From: Dermacentor variabilis
Lineage: Eukaryota; Arthropoda; Arachnida; Ixodida; Ixodidae
DNA: 64,000 bases
Direction of reading: 5' to 3'
Assembly (NCBI RefSeq): GCF_050947875.1
Contig: NC_134570.1
Location: 241,482,584-241,546,583, forward strand
Made by a program: the position numbers and the translations under genes. Shown here piece by piece: positions 52,930-63,600 of the stretch (within the stretch, counting starts at the first letter, position 1; every line of letters starts with the position of its first letter). The notes under the pieces were generated by a model that saw only the letters and a list, made by a program, of their open reading frames with translations, made no database searches and was not told the origin of the DNA.

Positions 52930-54461
52930 TTCTGAGGAGCCTTATGTATCTCAATATGTATTCTCTTTTCATTAATTGTTGTGGTGGTAAATTGTCCTTA
53001 TCGCTTGTAGTTAACGCTACCAATAACCAAATTGACACTATTAAAATGATTAAATGTCTTAAGCTTGCAAATTATGCGTTTTTGTACACATACAGGGCAT
53101 TACACTTGTGGCAGAACGGGGCTGGGGTACTGGGGTACGCAATGCTACGGATATACATACCGTTATTCTTTTTCAGGGCTGCATTCATTGTATATAAGTG
53201 AATGATGCACATGTCGAAGTAAGCTGGAAAGAACGCTACTGCACAAGCCGCTATTCCGATTTTCAGTTAAACAAGCAATGGATACTGTTACGGGGATGTT
53301 GGGAGTATAAGACTGTGTGTAAAATGTATATACAAGCAGAGCGAATGGTGTTAAAATGGCTGACTAGTAACAACACGCATAAGTCAGCGTCTCGCGATCT
53401 TCTTGTTCCTCTCTCTCTTCCTTCAGCCTTCCATAACAATACTAATAATCAAGAAAAGTGCGATCGAGAAGCTGTATCTTGCATAATTGTTCATAACGGA
53501 AAGTAGAACATATAGTGCTGCATTTCCGACTGAAGAGCAGTTGACGACATGCGAGGTGATGGAGTCCTAGCAGAATGCTCCGCATACTGAGGACACCGCC
53601 ATATTTATGCAACGTACAAATTGTCGGAGCAAAAACGCTGATGAGCTGGCCGGAAGAATTTGAAAGATGAAGCATTAGGGGATGCTTTGATACGAGCAAT
53701 AAGAACCGCGCCTTATAGCACAAACACTGTTCTTTGTCGGAACAAAGCTCTGTCAGCGAATGTGTTGCAGCCCTGCATCTAGCGCAAGCCGTTACGCTTT
53801 TCTTGCGGTATCATAAAAACTGTATAACCACCGTCAGGCTTCTTGCTGCAGTAATATGCGCTACAGCAAGACCTAGCGCTGGCACAACACCGCAGGAAAG
53901 ACAGCGCGCAACGTCTGCTGCGCCGAGTCAGCCGAGCTAAGGAGAAAAGTGGCGCCAACAAAAAAGAAAAACACAAGCAAAACGCAAGGTCCGCGCGTTT
54001 CCAAGGGCAACGGCAGAGAGACCAATCGTCGTGCAGAAAAATGAGCGCAAGATGATGGATTCCCGCACAGGGGACTCGCAAGGGGCGAGGAGGAGGTGAA
54101 AAGGTCGCGCGGCAGCGTTCAAACAGTGGCGGTACTTTCAAATTATCAAGGGACTATTACTGATATTGCACACGGTACGCCATCTATCCGCAACGCGGTA
54201 AAGTCTGCTCTCACCTCGTGTTTGATCCCGGAGCACCGGTAAAATTAGAATGGTCTTTTTCGTCCTTGTAGGACATCTCTCGCACAGTCCCAGTAGCAAT
54301 TACCTTGTTACCGAAATTGGCGTCGACGACATTCATTGAAGAGCGGCACGCGTCTGCTGGCACGTACCCACTGGCCCGAGTTAGTATTCATGAGGATCAT
54401 GGAACAGCAGCACATACACAGTGCTTCAAGTCAGCGTGAAAGAGATTCATTAGAGTGGTAC
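52930..54461. other. No gene seen
   Basis: AT-rich to 53700, then mixed. A 120-codon minus frame (53779-54141) has no domain. Confidence 0.4.
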
Positions 54462-54745
54462 ATCATCATCATCAGCCTATTTTTATGTGCACTACAGGAC
54501 GAAGACTTCTCCCTGCGATCTCCAATTACACCTGTCTTGCGCTAGCTCATTTCCAACTTGCGCCTGCAAATTTCCTACTTTCATAACCCGACCATGTTTA
54601 TGCCGTCCTCGTCTGCGTTTCCCTTCCCCTGGCACCCATTCCGAAACTTTAATGGTCCATCGTTTATATACACTACGCATTACATGACCTGTCCAGCTCC
54701 ATTTTCCAAATGCGTAAGCATTTCTATGCCTACTAAACAAGAAAA
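54462..54745 (-). pseudogene. RTE-type LINE, 3' fragment
   Basis: Minus strand: GKWSWTGHVMRSVYKRWTIK, VSEWVPGEGKRRRGRHK, ending cctgtagtgcacataaa and a (GAT)n tail at 54462-54475. Same C-terminal domain as 44650-46107, older. Confidence 0.75.
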
Positions 54746-54970
54746 CCCGTTCGTCCGTAACGTGAAGATCACCTTAAAGATAGAGCCCCCAGTAGAGAGC
54801 GAATTTACCTTAGTGCTACATCTCGCTTCAACGCGGTCTAGGAAGCGAGACGCCGACGAAGCTATCATCATTCATTTTTTTTTTCATTTATTATACCCCT
54901 CAGGGCCAAGGGCATTACAGAGGGGGAGTGGTAAATACAAAAATACAAAGACAGTTGGTTACATGAATGT

Positions 54971-57172
54971 TTAAATGGTACCTGTGTATGCAATATTAGC
55001 TAAGGCTTCACGGAACTGTTCATAATTAATAAGGCCTACAACTTCGGCGGGAAGATGGTTCCAGTCACGCGAGGTTAGCGGCAGGAATGATTGTGAAAAA
55101 CTTTTGGTGTTGCATGACAAAATACCAACTTTGTACTGATGATCAATGCGACGGGATACATAAATTGGATGGGGGATGAGGTGATCTCGTAGAGTATGGT
55201 GATGGTACAACTTGTGGAAGAAGGCAATACGAGACACTTTTTTGCGAGATGCCAGCGATGGGAGGCAAAGATTAGATTTCATGTTATTTATACTCGCTGT
55301 GGGGTTGTAGTTAGCAAGAATAAAACGTACAGAGTTATTTTGAACCATCTCGAGGTCAGTGATTAGGTTTTCATGAGCAGGGTCCCATACCGGAGTCGCG
55401 TATTCGAGTTTGGGTCGTATTAATATTTTATATAACAAAAGTTTCAAATTAGTAGGTACGTTGAAAAAGTTGCGACGTAGGTAGCCAAGCATGCGATTAG
55501 CGTTTTTCATTATGTTTTCAGTATGAAGAGACCAGTGTAGGTTAGAAGTGATGTAAACACCAAGATATTTATATGAAGAAACTGATTCCAACGACATGTT
55601 GTTAATGTAGTACGACGGTATTGTAGATGTTTTCCTAGAAACACGCATGACTTTGCATTTGTTAGTATTGAGCTCCATTAACCAATCAGCGAATAGATGG
55701 ATATGGGAGTTGATAAGCGAGGGAAGATCATTAATGTAAATTAGGAACAGTAGGGGTCCAAGGACGGAACCCTGTGGGACACCTGAACGGGCCTCTGTAA
55801 AACCGGAGTTAATGCCGTTAGCACAAACAAATTGCAAGCGGTTGAGAAGAAAACATTCAATCCATTTCAAAAGGTTACCGTCTATGTTAAGTTGCTTTAG
55901 TTTATGAAGTAATAGTTTGTGACACACCTTGTCGAATGCTTTTGAAAAATCTAAGAATATACAATCAGCTAGTGATGATTTGTCAAGAATATGGTGTAGT
56001 GCATGTGTAAATGATATTAATTGGGTTTCACAGGAGTAAGATTTCCGAAAACCGTGCTGTGCTGACGTAAAAAATGAGTTCAATTCAAGGAAATTAACCA
56101 GGTTAGTAAAAATAATATGTTCGAGCATTTTACAGCATGTACTGGTGAGAGAGATGGGACGATAATTATTAGGGGATGCTTTGCTGCCGGATTTATACAC
56201 TGGAATCACTTTGCCTATTTTCCACTCATTAGGTAGCGCACAATGGTCAAGGGATTGCTGGAAAAGTTTGGATAGTATAATGGAAGAATAATATGAAGTG
56301 TTTTTTAAGAATTTCGAGTTAATACAGTCGTATCCGGGAGCAGAATGAATGCTTAGTCCATCAATAAGCTTCACGACACCGGATGGAGCAACAATTATGG
56401 AGGGCATGTTAACATAGTTACGGTGCTGTGTACTTGGCATATGTGTGCTGGATGTGGCTGTGAAATTTTCTGAAAATGTATGGTTTAGTATGGTGGCAGA
56501 AAGGTCAGAAGGAATTGGAACACCGGAAGAGTCTGTTAAGGCAAGGCTGTTGTCAGTCGAAGGAATAATTGCTCGCCAAAATTTTTTAACATTAGTGGTA
56601 AGCATTGAAGGGAGGACCTGTGATTCGAAGTGCTTTTTGGCGTCTTTGAGCGCTTGCACATATGTGTTTGACGCCGCAGTATATGCCCAGCGTTCAATTG
56701 TGGGTGAAAGCTTTGCAGTGCGGTAGAGACGCTTCTCTTTATTTGATAAACGCTTAATGTAATTATTGTACCAGGGAGAGTTTGTGTGAGTTGTAATGGT
56801 GCGTTGAGGAATGTACTGTTCAGTTAGATGGTTGACGATAGCTGTGAACATGTTCCAATTAGTTTGTACACTACGGTGTTCAAAGCCATTAAGGAAAATG
56901 CCAATAAACGAAGATAGTGCATTATTTATGGCCTGATAATTTGCTCTGTTGTAGTCTCGTATTATCTTTTTCTTCTTTTTAGTTTTCGGACGGTCTAGTT
57001 TAATATCGAACTGTAGAAGTAAGTGGTCGCTAATTCCTGGCAGGTACGTTACAGGCGATACTATATCGGGTTGATTAGTGAAGACTAAGTCTAGTGTATT
57101 CGCCGTGGTAGCTGTTATTCTAGTTGCCTGAACGCAGATCTGCACGAGTGAGAATACTGAACACACATCCAA
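54971..57172 (-). pseudogene. LINE5 reverse transcriptase with deleted catalytic Asp
   Basis: 733 codons. The end of the endonuclease (NTLDLVFTNQPDI, YLPGISDHLLLQFDI: Asp-His) is followed by RT: NNYRPISLTSTCCKMLEHII, QHGFRKSYSCETQLI, IFLDFSKAFDKVCHKLLL, GVPQGSVLGPLLFLIYINDL. The catalytic box reads HIHLFADWLMELNTNKCK: normal elements have FADD followed by about 25-35 residues before WLxExNxxK. An in-frame deletion has joined the first Asp to the Trp. The rest of the thumb (YKYLGVYITSNLHW) and C terminus are open. It cannot be an active polymerase. Confidence 0.8.
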
Positions 57173-57640
57173 AAAATCACGAGCGTGAGGTGAGGGTGGG
57201 GATATTAAAGGGGGGTCGGTATTAAATGTGATGTTTGGTAAATTTAAATCGCGAAGTAGGAACAGCGGTGATGAAGGAAAGCGTGTTGCAACGGTGTTAA
57301 CAGCGTCATAAAGTTCGTTACTAAAGCTTGTTGATGACGAAGGTGGACGGTAGCATACCCCTATTACAACTTTTTGATGATTAAGTGTTATTGCTTACCA
57401 TACTAATTCTAGTTCAGTCTGCACGTGTATGCATGATGATGGTATATCATTGGAAATTGCGAGAAGCACACCGCCGCCTCTCTGCGTGCTACGATCACAG
57501 CGATAGAATGAGAAGCGGCGAGCATTGACGAAGATATCAGCGTCGCAGAGATGCGCAGTGAGCCATGTTTCGGTTAGCGCGATTATTTTAGCAGAGCATG
57601 TACTATGTCCACATCGCAGATAGGGCCTGCACGACCGCCC
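57173..57640 (-). pseudogene. LINE5 endonuclease N-terminal part
   Basis: AKIIALTETWLTAHLCDADI (catalytic Glu), RGGGVLLAISNDIPS, a stop after ELELVW, then VVIGVCYRPPSSSTSFSNEL and FLLRDLNLPNI (Asp; the usual GDFN is RDLN). Continues in the same frame into 57172. Confidence 0.75.
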
Positions 57641-57659
57641 CATACGCAGCCGCAATACG

Positions 57660-57930
57660 GTTGGTCGCGGTTGCTAATGGTTCAACGCGGAGGGACGCTC
57701 AAGGGCGATAACGGCTCATAATAATGTAAAGCTCATAAACGCACCTGGTGCACCGCCGCCCGCAGTAGTTTGCTTGCGTCATCAATTCACCTTGCGCCAC
57801 CGTCTGCACCAGTTCGTGCCGCCGTTGCGCGTTCAGTTATACTGGTCGGATCAAATTGCATAATATTGATAATAACACCGGTCTGCGTGGAGATGAGCAA
57901 GTGGCACAATGCTTACGCATATATAGGTAA
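57660..57930. other. No gene seen
   Basis: Short GC-balanced stretch between two LINE fragments. Confidence 0.4.
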
Positions 57931-57933
57931 CTC

Positions 57934-59190
57934 TCAGAGGAGTTTTTGCGTTAATTTTTTTTCTAAAATAAATGAAGTAGAATATCGGTTATCGGTTTGC
58001 CATCCGGTCCACAACGCTCTATTCCTGTCTCTTAGCTTTATGCCTAACATCTCTTGTTCCATTGCTCTTTGCGCGGTCCTTAACTTGTTCTTGAGCTTTG
58101 TTAACTTCCAAGTTCGTGCTCCATACGTTAGCACCGGTAGAAATGAATGATTCTGCACTTTTCAACAACAGTGTTAAGCTCACAGACAGCATTTGGTAAT
58201 GCCTGCAGTATGCACTTCAACCCATTTTTATTCTGTAAATTTCCTTCTCCTGATGAAGGTCCCCTGTGAGTAATTGACCTAGATAAACGTACTCCTATAC
58301 GAACTCAATATGTTAATAATAATATTTGGGGTTTTACGTGCCAAAACCACTTTCTGATTATGAGGCACGCCGTAGTGGAGGACTCCGGAAATTTTGACCA
58401 CCTGGGGTTCTTTAACGTGCACCTAAATCTAAGCACACGGGTGTTTTCGCATTTCGCCCCCATCGAAATGCGGCCGCCGTGGCCGGGATTCGATCCCGCG
58501 ACCTCGTGCTCAGCAGCCCAACACCATAGCCACTGAGCAACCACGGCGGGTAACTCAATATGTTGACTGGTGCTTCCGGATTCTTGTTCCCTTGCAGGCT
58601 ATTGAACATTATCTTTGTCTTCTGTATATTAATCCTCAGCCCCACTCTTACACTTTCTCAGTTAAGGTCCTGAATCATTTGTCGTAATTCGTTCCCAGTG
58701 TTGCTGCACAAGACAATGTCATATGAAAACCGAATGGTGCTGAGATTTTCGCCGTGGATCCTAACTCTTAAGTATTTCCAGTCTTATAGCCTGAATACTT
58801 TTTCTAAGCATGCAATGAATAGCATTGGAGACATTGTGTCTCCTTGACTGACCCCGTTCTTGATAGGCAACTTTTCTTGTGGAGAACCAAGGTAGCTGTG
58901 GAATCTTTGTAAATATTTCCCAAGCTATTCACGTATACCTGCTGTACTCCTTGATTACTCAATGCCTCTTGGAGTGCTCGTATCTCCACTCAATCAAACG
59001 CATTTTCAGAATCTATGAAAGCCACATAGAGAGATTGATTGCACTCCGATGATTTCTCGATTATCTGATCGATGACATGAATGTGACCCATTGTAGAATA
59101 TCCCTTCCTGAAGCCAGCCTGTTCTTTCGGTTGATTGAAGTTAAGTGTTGCTCTGATTGTATGCCCCTGCCACATAACCAGTCACGCATC
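57934..59190 (-). pseudogene. Old RTE-type LINE, interrupted by a SINE
   Basis: Minus strand: PKEQAGFRKGYSTMGHIHVI, SLYVAFIDSENAFD (59175-58990), EALSNQGVQQVYVNSLGNIY, later INIQKTKIMFNSLQG (58645-58600), then after the SINE LPVLTYGARTWKLTK and LRTAQRAMEQEMLGIKLRDR (58150-57960). Many breaks. An older relative of the two young RTE copies. Confidence 0.75.
58315..58551 (-). mobile_element. Ruka-type SINE with perfect 13-bp duplication
   Basis: Duplication aactcaatatgtt at 58302-58314 and 58552-58564. Full minus-strand structure from the (TAA)n tail to accacggcggg. Inserted in an RTE remnant. Nearly identical to 18561-18801. Confidence 0.95.
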
Positions 59191-59205
59191 CCGAGTGAGC
59201 CATGT

Positions 59206-59290
59206 TTTTTTTTTTTTTACGACCATAGACGAAGTTTATTGAATACTTATTGCAGATACAAAAATATTGATATTTAGTACAGAAAAAGGT
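59206..59290 (-). mobile_element. Poly(A) 3' end of a retro-inserted sequence
   Basis: On the minus strand ttcaataaacttcgtctatggtc is followed by about 14 A at 59219-59206. An AATAAA 20 bases before an A-tail marks an LINE-type or processed insertion; its body is not identified. Confidence 0.5.
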
Positions 59291-59399
59291 CCCATAGTGT
59301 AAACACTGTAGGGGGACCTTTTATAATGTTAAAAAAACACTAATACTACTTGTCATCAAAGAGGTTCGTGGAAAAGCTGCACATTGATAAACATTGCCA

Positions 59400-59900
59400 C
59401 ATATCTAAAATCTAGGTTTGTTCAACGGTTGGTTTCTAACCCTGTTCTTTGAAGACTGCGATCCGAGGCGCTGCCCATTCGAGCACGAACTACCCAAGCG
59501 CGACTGCCTCGCTAATCGGCAGATCGAGAGAAGCAGCGCGTAGAAGGGCGATTCACACCAGCCGCCGCTGACAGACCTTCGCTGCCATCGGTGAACAGAT
59601 GACCACGCTGACGGCACGCTACTCTGGCGCCAAAACGTAGCGGTTGACGCAGCAGAGCCCCTCTTGCGCGGCACTATACTTTTCTTCTCACGCTTTCGCC
59701 ATACTCTCCTCCTCCGTTTTCCTCCTCGCGCTCTCTTTGCTATCGCCGTCTTTCATCCTCCGCTGCGCTCCACGTTCGCTCCTCCATCCTTCGCTGCCTC
59801 GTTCGCACGGTTATGCCTAGGGAGGACGCGGAAGCACGACGCCGACGCGAAACGCAGTAACGGGTGCCTAAAAGCTGCGCTTTAAAAGAAGCACTTGGTA
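59400..59900. repeat. Dispersed repeat, related to 11900-12170
   Basis: The pyrimidine-rich block 59690-59800 and the end gcgaaacgcagtaacgg... agctgcgctttaaaagaa match the end of 12060-12170. A minus frame of 89 codons (59405-59674) has no domain. Confidence 0.4.
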
Positions 59901-59946
59901 CATGTCGAGTATATGAAGAGACGGAGACACAGGAAAGGGCACTCAC

Positions 59947-60030
59947 CGTTGGGTCGCAGACAGCCGGTGTCGCGATCGACGTTGACCAGGCCTGCTGCCG
60001 AGAGCGCCTCGATAGCTTGCCGGCACAGTC
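59947..60030 (-). CDS. Candidate internal host exon, unidentified
   Basis: On the minus strand CAG (60033-60031) precedes 84 bp that end at ACG followed by GTGAGTGCC (59946-59938). The reading is LCRQAIEALSAAGLVNVDRD then TGCLRPNG, phase 2 in and phase 1 out. It has protein-like composition and both splice signals. I cannot name the family. A chance match is possible because the pyrimidine tract is weak. Confidence 0.4.
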
Positions 60031-60261
60031 CTGCGCATGCGCAGAGAGCGGCCGTCACATGCAAGCTCCTTTCGTTAATCAGAGTGCCACGGTGGTGGTC
60101 ATCTTGTGACTTATATGCTGCGAGGCCTCAATATGCAAGACCAAACATGCCTTCACCACATCAGATTCAACGTGGGCTACACGAACTACTTCAACTGCAA
60201 GATTCAACTGACAGGCTTGTCAATGTGCTCTGTGTGTAACACCACTGAAAGCCTGAAGAAA

Positions 60262-60452
60262 GGGAGTTAACCGAGGTACCCGATTTTTATTAGTCATATC
60301 ATAAGGAGCCAACATTCTTTATTTACTTCTTTATTCCTTATTCTTCTTATCTTATTTCTATTCTTCAACTTCTTTACATCATTTATTGAGTACAAGTAAT
60401 TTCCCGTATGTTGTCTTTGGTGTCACTGTTTGTTGGCTTCGTATGATACCAC
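60262..60452. repeat. Dispersed repeat with internal inverted ends
   Basis: taaccgaggtacccgattttt and atcataaggagccaaca at the left pair with tgttggcttcgtatgat at the right. It resembles a common tick repeat. Non-coding. Confidence 0.5.
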
Positions 60453-60620
60453 TGAAAACCTGCAACATGTGCTGTGCAACTGCTACCGCTACTCGTCAGA
60501 GAGATTCCTTGAAGGCGGCACTACACCTGGAACGTGACTCGAGCTTGGAACTGCGGCACATTGTCGGCCCGTGGCACAGCACCATCTGCGCTTTACGTGC
60601 CATGAAAGCACTAGTGTTCT

Positions 60621-60940
60621 TAATGGAAAGAGCGCTACGAAGACGCGGACTAAAAGAGCAATATGTACGACGGACAAGGCGCTACTTCCAACTAAATGTT
60701 TTTTTTTTTTGAAGAAACAGGACTTTAAATAGATGCAACCAAGAATGGCCCATCGTGACATCAAGACCTCCCTATCTCATTAGAAAAGATGTCTCTTTTT
60801 CGGTAAGCGTCACTGAAGGGCAACTAATGCACGTGCCCTCGGCCTTTGCAATGTAAAAAGCTTCTAATATCTCCCGCTCTAGTCTATCTCTAGACCGTGC
60901 CAGAAACCTGGTGTCGCGAACATATGGACGGCAATTGTGA
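60621..60940 (-). repeat. Left arm of 320-bp inverted repeat (Penelope-like 3' part)
   Basis: Pairs with 61133-61450. On the minus strand it encodes NCRPYVRDTRFLARSRDRLE, REILEAFYIAKAEGTCISCP and ends in a stop, the C terminus that follows GIY-YIG in Penelope-like elements. Confidence 0.85.
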
Positions 60941-60978
60941 CATGCTCTAAGAAACATGCAGCGCAGTACACTGCTTGC

Positions 60979-61077
60979 AAAAGTAATATCGTATATGAGA
61001 TACCCCTAAGTTGCCAACAGGTTTATATCGGCCAAACCGGACGGTGTTCTAATAAAAGGGCGCGTGAGCACAATTGG
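60979..61077 (+). pseudogene. Penelope-like GIY-YIG domain in the loop
   Basis: NIVYEIPLSCQQVYIGQTGR then NKRAREHN: the GIY-YIG core (VYEI...VYIGQT...R..EH). It reads on through the right arm, with frame change, into the C-terminal part. RT is absent, so this is a 3' fragment. Confidence 0.75.
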
Positions 61078-61132
61078 GCCGTAAATAAGAATGCGGGGGG
61101 CCATCTCGCCATCTCGCAGAACACTGTAAACG

Positions 61133-61450
61133 TCACAATTGCCGTCCGTATCTTCGCGACACCAGGTTTCTGGCACGGTCTAGAGATAGACTAGAGCGGG
61201 AGATATTAGAAGCTTTTTACATTGCAAAGGCCGAGGGCACGTGCATTAGTTGCCCTTCAGCGACGCTTACCGAAAAAGAGACAACTTTTCTAATGAGATA
61301 GGGAGGTCGTGATGTCACGATGGGCCATTCTTGGTTGCATCTATTTAAAGTCCTGTTTCTTCAAAGAAAAAACATTTAGTTGGAAGTAGCGCTCTGTCCG
61401 TCGTACATGTTGTTCTTTTAGTCCGCGTCTTCGTAGCGCTCTTTTCATTA
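61133..61450 (+). repeat. Right arm of 320-bp inverted repeat
   Basis: On the plus strand it encodes DTRFLARSRDRLEREILEAF-like residues and KAEGTCISCPSATLTEKETT, i.e. the same C terminus in the natural direction relative to the loop domain. It shows few mismatches to the left arm. Confidence 0.85.
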
Positions 61451-61525
61451 AGTATGCAAAACCAACTCGCCCACATCAAGCTTCTGCTGCACTAATGTTG
61501 TTCTTCCGGGTTAAAATATAGGGGG

Positions 61526-61640
61526 CGTTAAAGAGTCCCAGGTGGTCAAAGCTGATTCGGTGTCCCGCCCCACTACGCCGTGCAACAGAATCAGATTGCG
61601 GTTTTGGCTCGAAATCCTCAGAATTTAATCAATTGCACTT
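61526..61640 (+). mobile_element. Ruka-type SINE, 3' fragment
   Basis: gcgttaaagagtcccaggtgg..., cactacgccgtgc, aatcagattgcggttttggc and ctcagaatttaatc follow the SINE body in order. The tRNA head is missing. Confidence 0.65.
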
Positions 61641-61644
61641 TCTT

Positions 61645-62395
61645 CTTATTCAATCTTTTACGCAACAAAGTAAATGATTCCCGCGTATTTCTCTGTAGAG
61701 TGTCCTTGTATTTATGTTCCAAGTTGCCGTGTTCTCGCGCCAGGGCTCGTATTCAAGAAATGCGCTTACGTTCGTAAGAGAAAAATTTCAGTCAATCCTG
61801 ATGTTCGACGCATTAGCAAAGGCGGCTGGCCCGTGGAAAGAACACTAAAGAACAAGAAGCTACGCTCGTAATATCCGTGAGAAAGGTGGTTGCCTTGGCG
61901 ATGACAAGAACCCTGGTCGTAACATTGACTCCAGCTCGAGACATTCATTGCTCCACCAGGTGCTTGCCCGCCGCAAGAAACTTTGCCGGCACAGTGTGCG
62001 TTGTTAAGAACGGCCCGCTGAGGTGCAAGTTTTGCCAGCCAGGTGTGAGAGTGGCGTCAACGTTTCCTGGAAAGCCACCGCAACCCTTTAGCCACGGCGT
62101 CACTAAGTCGACTGTGTGCGGAGAACCATACGCGCGTCCTCGACTCTCCGTCGCAGGAGCCGAGATGAGTTCGACGAACCAGGCTTTGTGACGGAACACA
62201 CCACCGCCGATCCGGTCTGCTGTGATCAAGGGAGTCTCCCATGGAACGTAGTTGGAGGCCTCTTCCCACGCACCGTTCCTAACGTCAGCCCCGAGTTCCG
62301 CGAAGACCGTCTGACCTCGGTTGGGGACCGTGAACCTGTGCGGAAGTGTGTTTGTGAGTAAGCCCTCGCGCAAAGAGGGCTTACTACGACGACTG
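61645..62395. other. Unassigned
   Basis: A minus frame of 142 codons (61945-62373) is open but unrecognised. It may belong to the internal or LTR part of the element suspected at 62400-62690. Confidence 0.3.
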
Positions 62396-62399
62396 GTCG

Positions 62400-62682
62400 A
62401 ATGGTTCTCTCACCTAGGGATCGAGGGAGGACCGAATGTTTATAAATCGCTGTTGTGCGGCTGCTCAGTGTACTTTCTCTCGCAGTCATGCTAGACTGAT
62501 GAACTGCAACGTCCCTATGTAGATACTGTAAATATGTAGATATGTAGATACTGTAAATAAACCCATATTCCTCGTTCTCGATGAGAAGCAGTCCTTCCCT
62601 TCAACAACGTCTTCAGCGTGGATAAGTTGGACGACGGCATGGGCCAGCTACCATCTAATTCATGCCCGACTCCAATCTTGAC
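62400..62682 (+). mobile_element. Possible LTR end with polyadenylation site
   Basis: It contains tgtttataaatcgc (TATA-like), a duplicated agatactgtaaatatgtag/agatactgtaaataaacc with AATAAA (62557), and ends cttgacaactggctacgaac, where TGG could start a primer-binding site. No partner LTR is in the window. Confidence 0.35.
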
Positions 62683-62875
62683 AACTGGCTACGAACGGTG
62701 GGATTGACCTCCCAATCCTCACAGCGTACACCACGCGCACGTGGACACGTCTACAGCCGTATTGCGCACGAGTTCCCGTAGTGGCCGCCGAACACGTGCG
62801 TCTGTAGCGACCGTCCGTCACTACCTTGACCCCGCCTCGCCGTGGGGGCCCTGCTTTTTCTTGGAATCGAGTTGT

Positions 62876-63130
62876 TCCAATATATGCCCCCGCAGGGAGG
62901 AGAGTTGCGCATGACTTTTCCGGCGCCGCTCGCACCGCTATTCGCCGAACGCTATCACGTGGTGCAAAATGACGTCAAATGTTCGACTGCACCGCTGCGA
63001 AGCCAACTTTACGAGCGGCACGACGACTTGTCGTTTCCTTCAGTGCCATCGACATTGAAATCAGTGGACAGTCAAGCGTACGTTTCATTCGTCGGCTCAA
63101 GCTGTAGCTGCGGTACTCGACGATGGTAAA
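62876..63130 (+). repeat. Repeat R, copy 2, open on plus strand
   Basis: Inverted relative to 48290-48552. Reads FPAPLAPLFAERYHVVQND, VKCSTAPLRSQLYERHDD, SFPSVPSTLKSVDSQAYVSF. Both copies remain open over about 80 codons. Family unknown. Confidence 0.6.
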
Positions 63131-63188
63131 TCAAGGACCTTGGTGATGTGATACGAAACAAACCATATTGACACTTGTACTGGTGACT

Positions 63189-63527
63189 TGGCAGCTGAGC
63201 TCGCGGCAACGCAACAGTCGGTTGATCGTTTTCCGTCACCTATGCAGGTTCCTACAGATGCGGCGCAGTATTTCCGCGAACCAGCGTCACCAGTGCATCG
63301 ACAATCATTAATCAAAGCGCAGGTGCCTTACATGAAGATACGACAGGACTGGCCGTGTCAGCAGAACGTCACGTGCCACCTGTGACGAACGTCACCTGTC
63401 CATCTCCCCAGGAACCATCGGCATCTGGAAGCTACATAAACTGGAATCACCGCAAAATTCATCACTTGGCAACTGAGCTCGCGGCAGCGCAACATTCTGT
63501 CGATCGTTTTCCGTCACCTACGCAGGT
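63189..63527. repeat. Two copies of a 60-bp unit, 280 bp apart
   Basis: ggcaRctgagctcgcggca, gatcgttttccgtcacctaYgcaggtt at 63191-63250 and 63469-63526. Both read LAxELAAxQxSVDRFPSPxQV, so the unit may be coding. Confidence 0.65.
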
Positions 63528-63600
63528 TGGTTGCATTTGGGTCACTGCATAGGAATTTCTTCTCACATTTTTCTTGCCGCACCCACTGCTGCCAAATCAT

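Larger units (their letters stand above)
54878..57640 (-). mobile_element. CR1/Jockey-like LINE5, nearly complete ORF2
   Basis: Minus-strand element ending in ataataaatgaaaaaaaaaa at 54878-54900. ORF2 spans 57640-54971 with one stop at about 57398. No RNase H. The 5' end and target duplication are not resolved. Confidence 0.75.
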
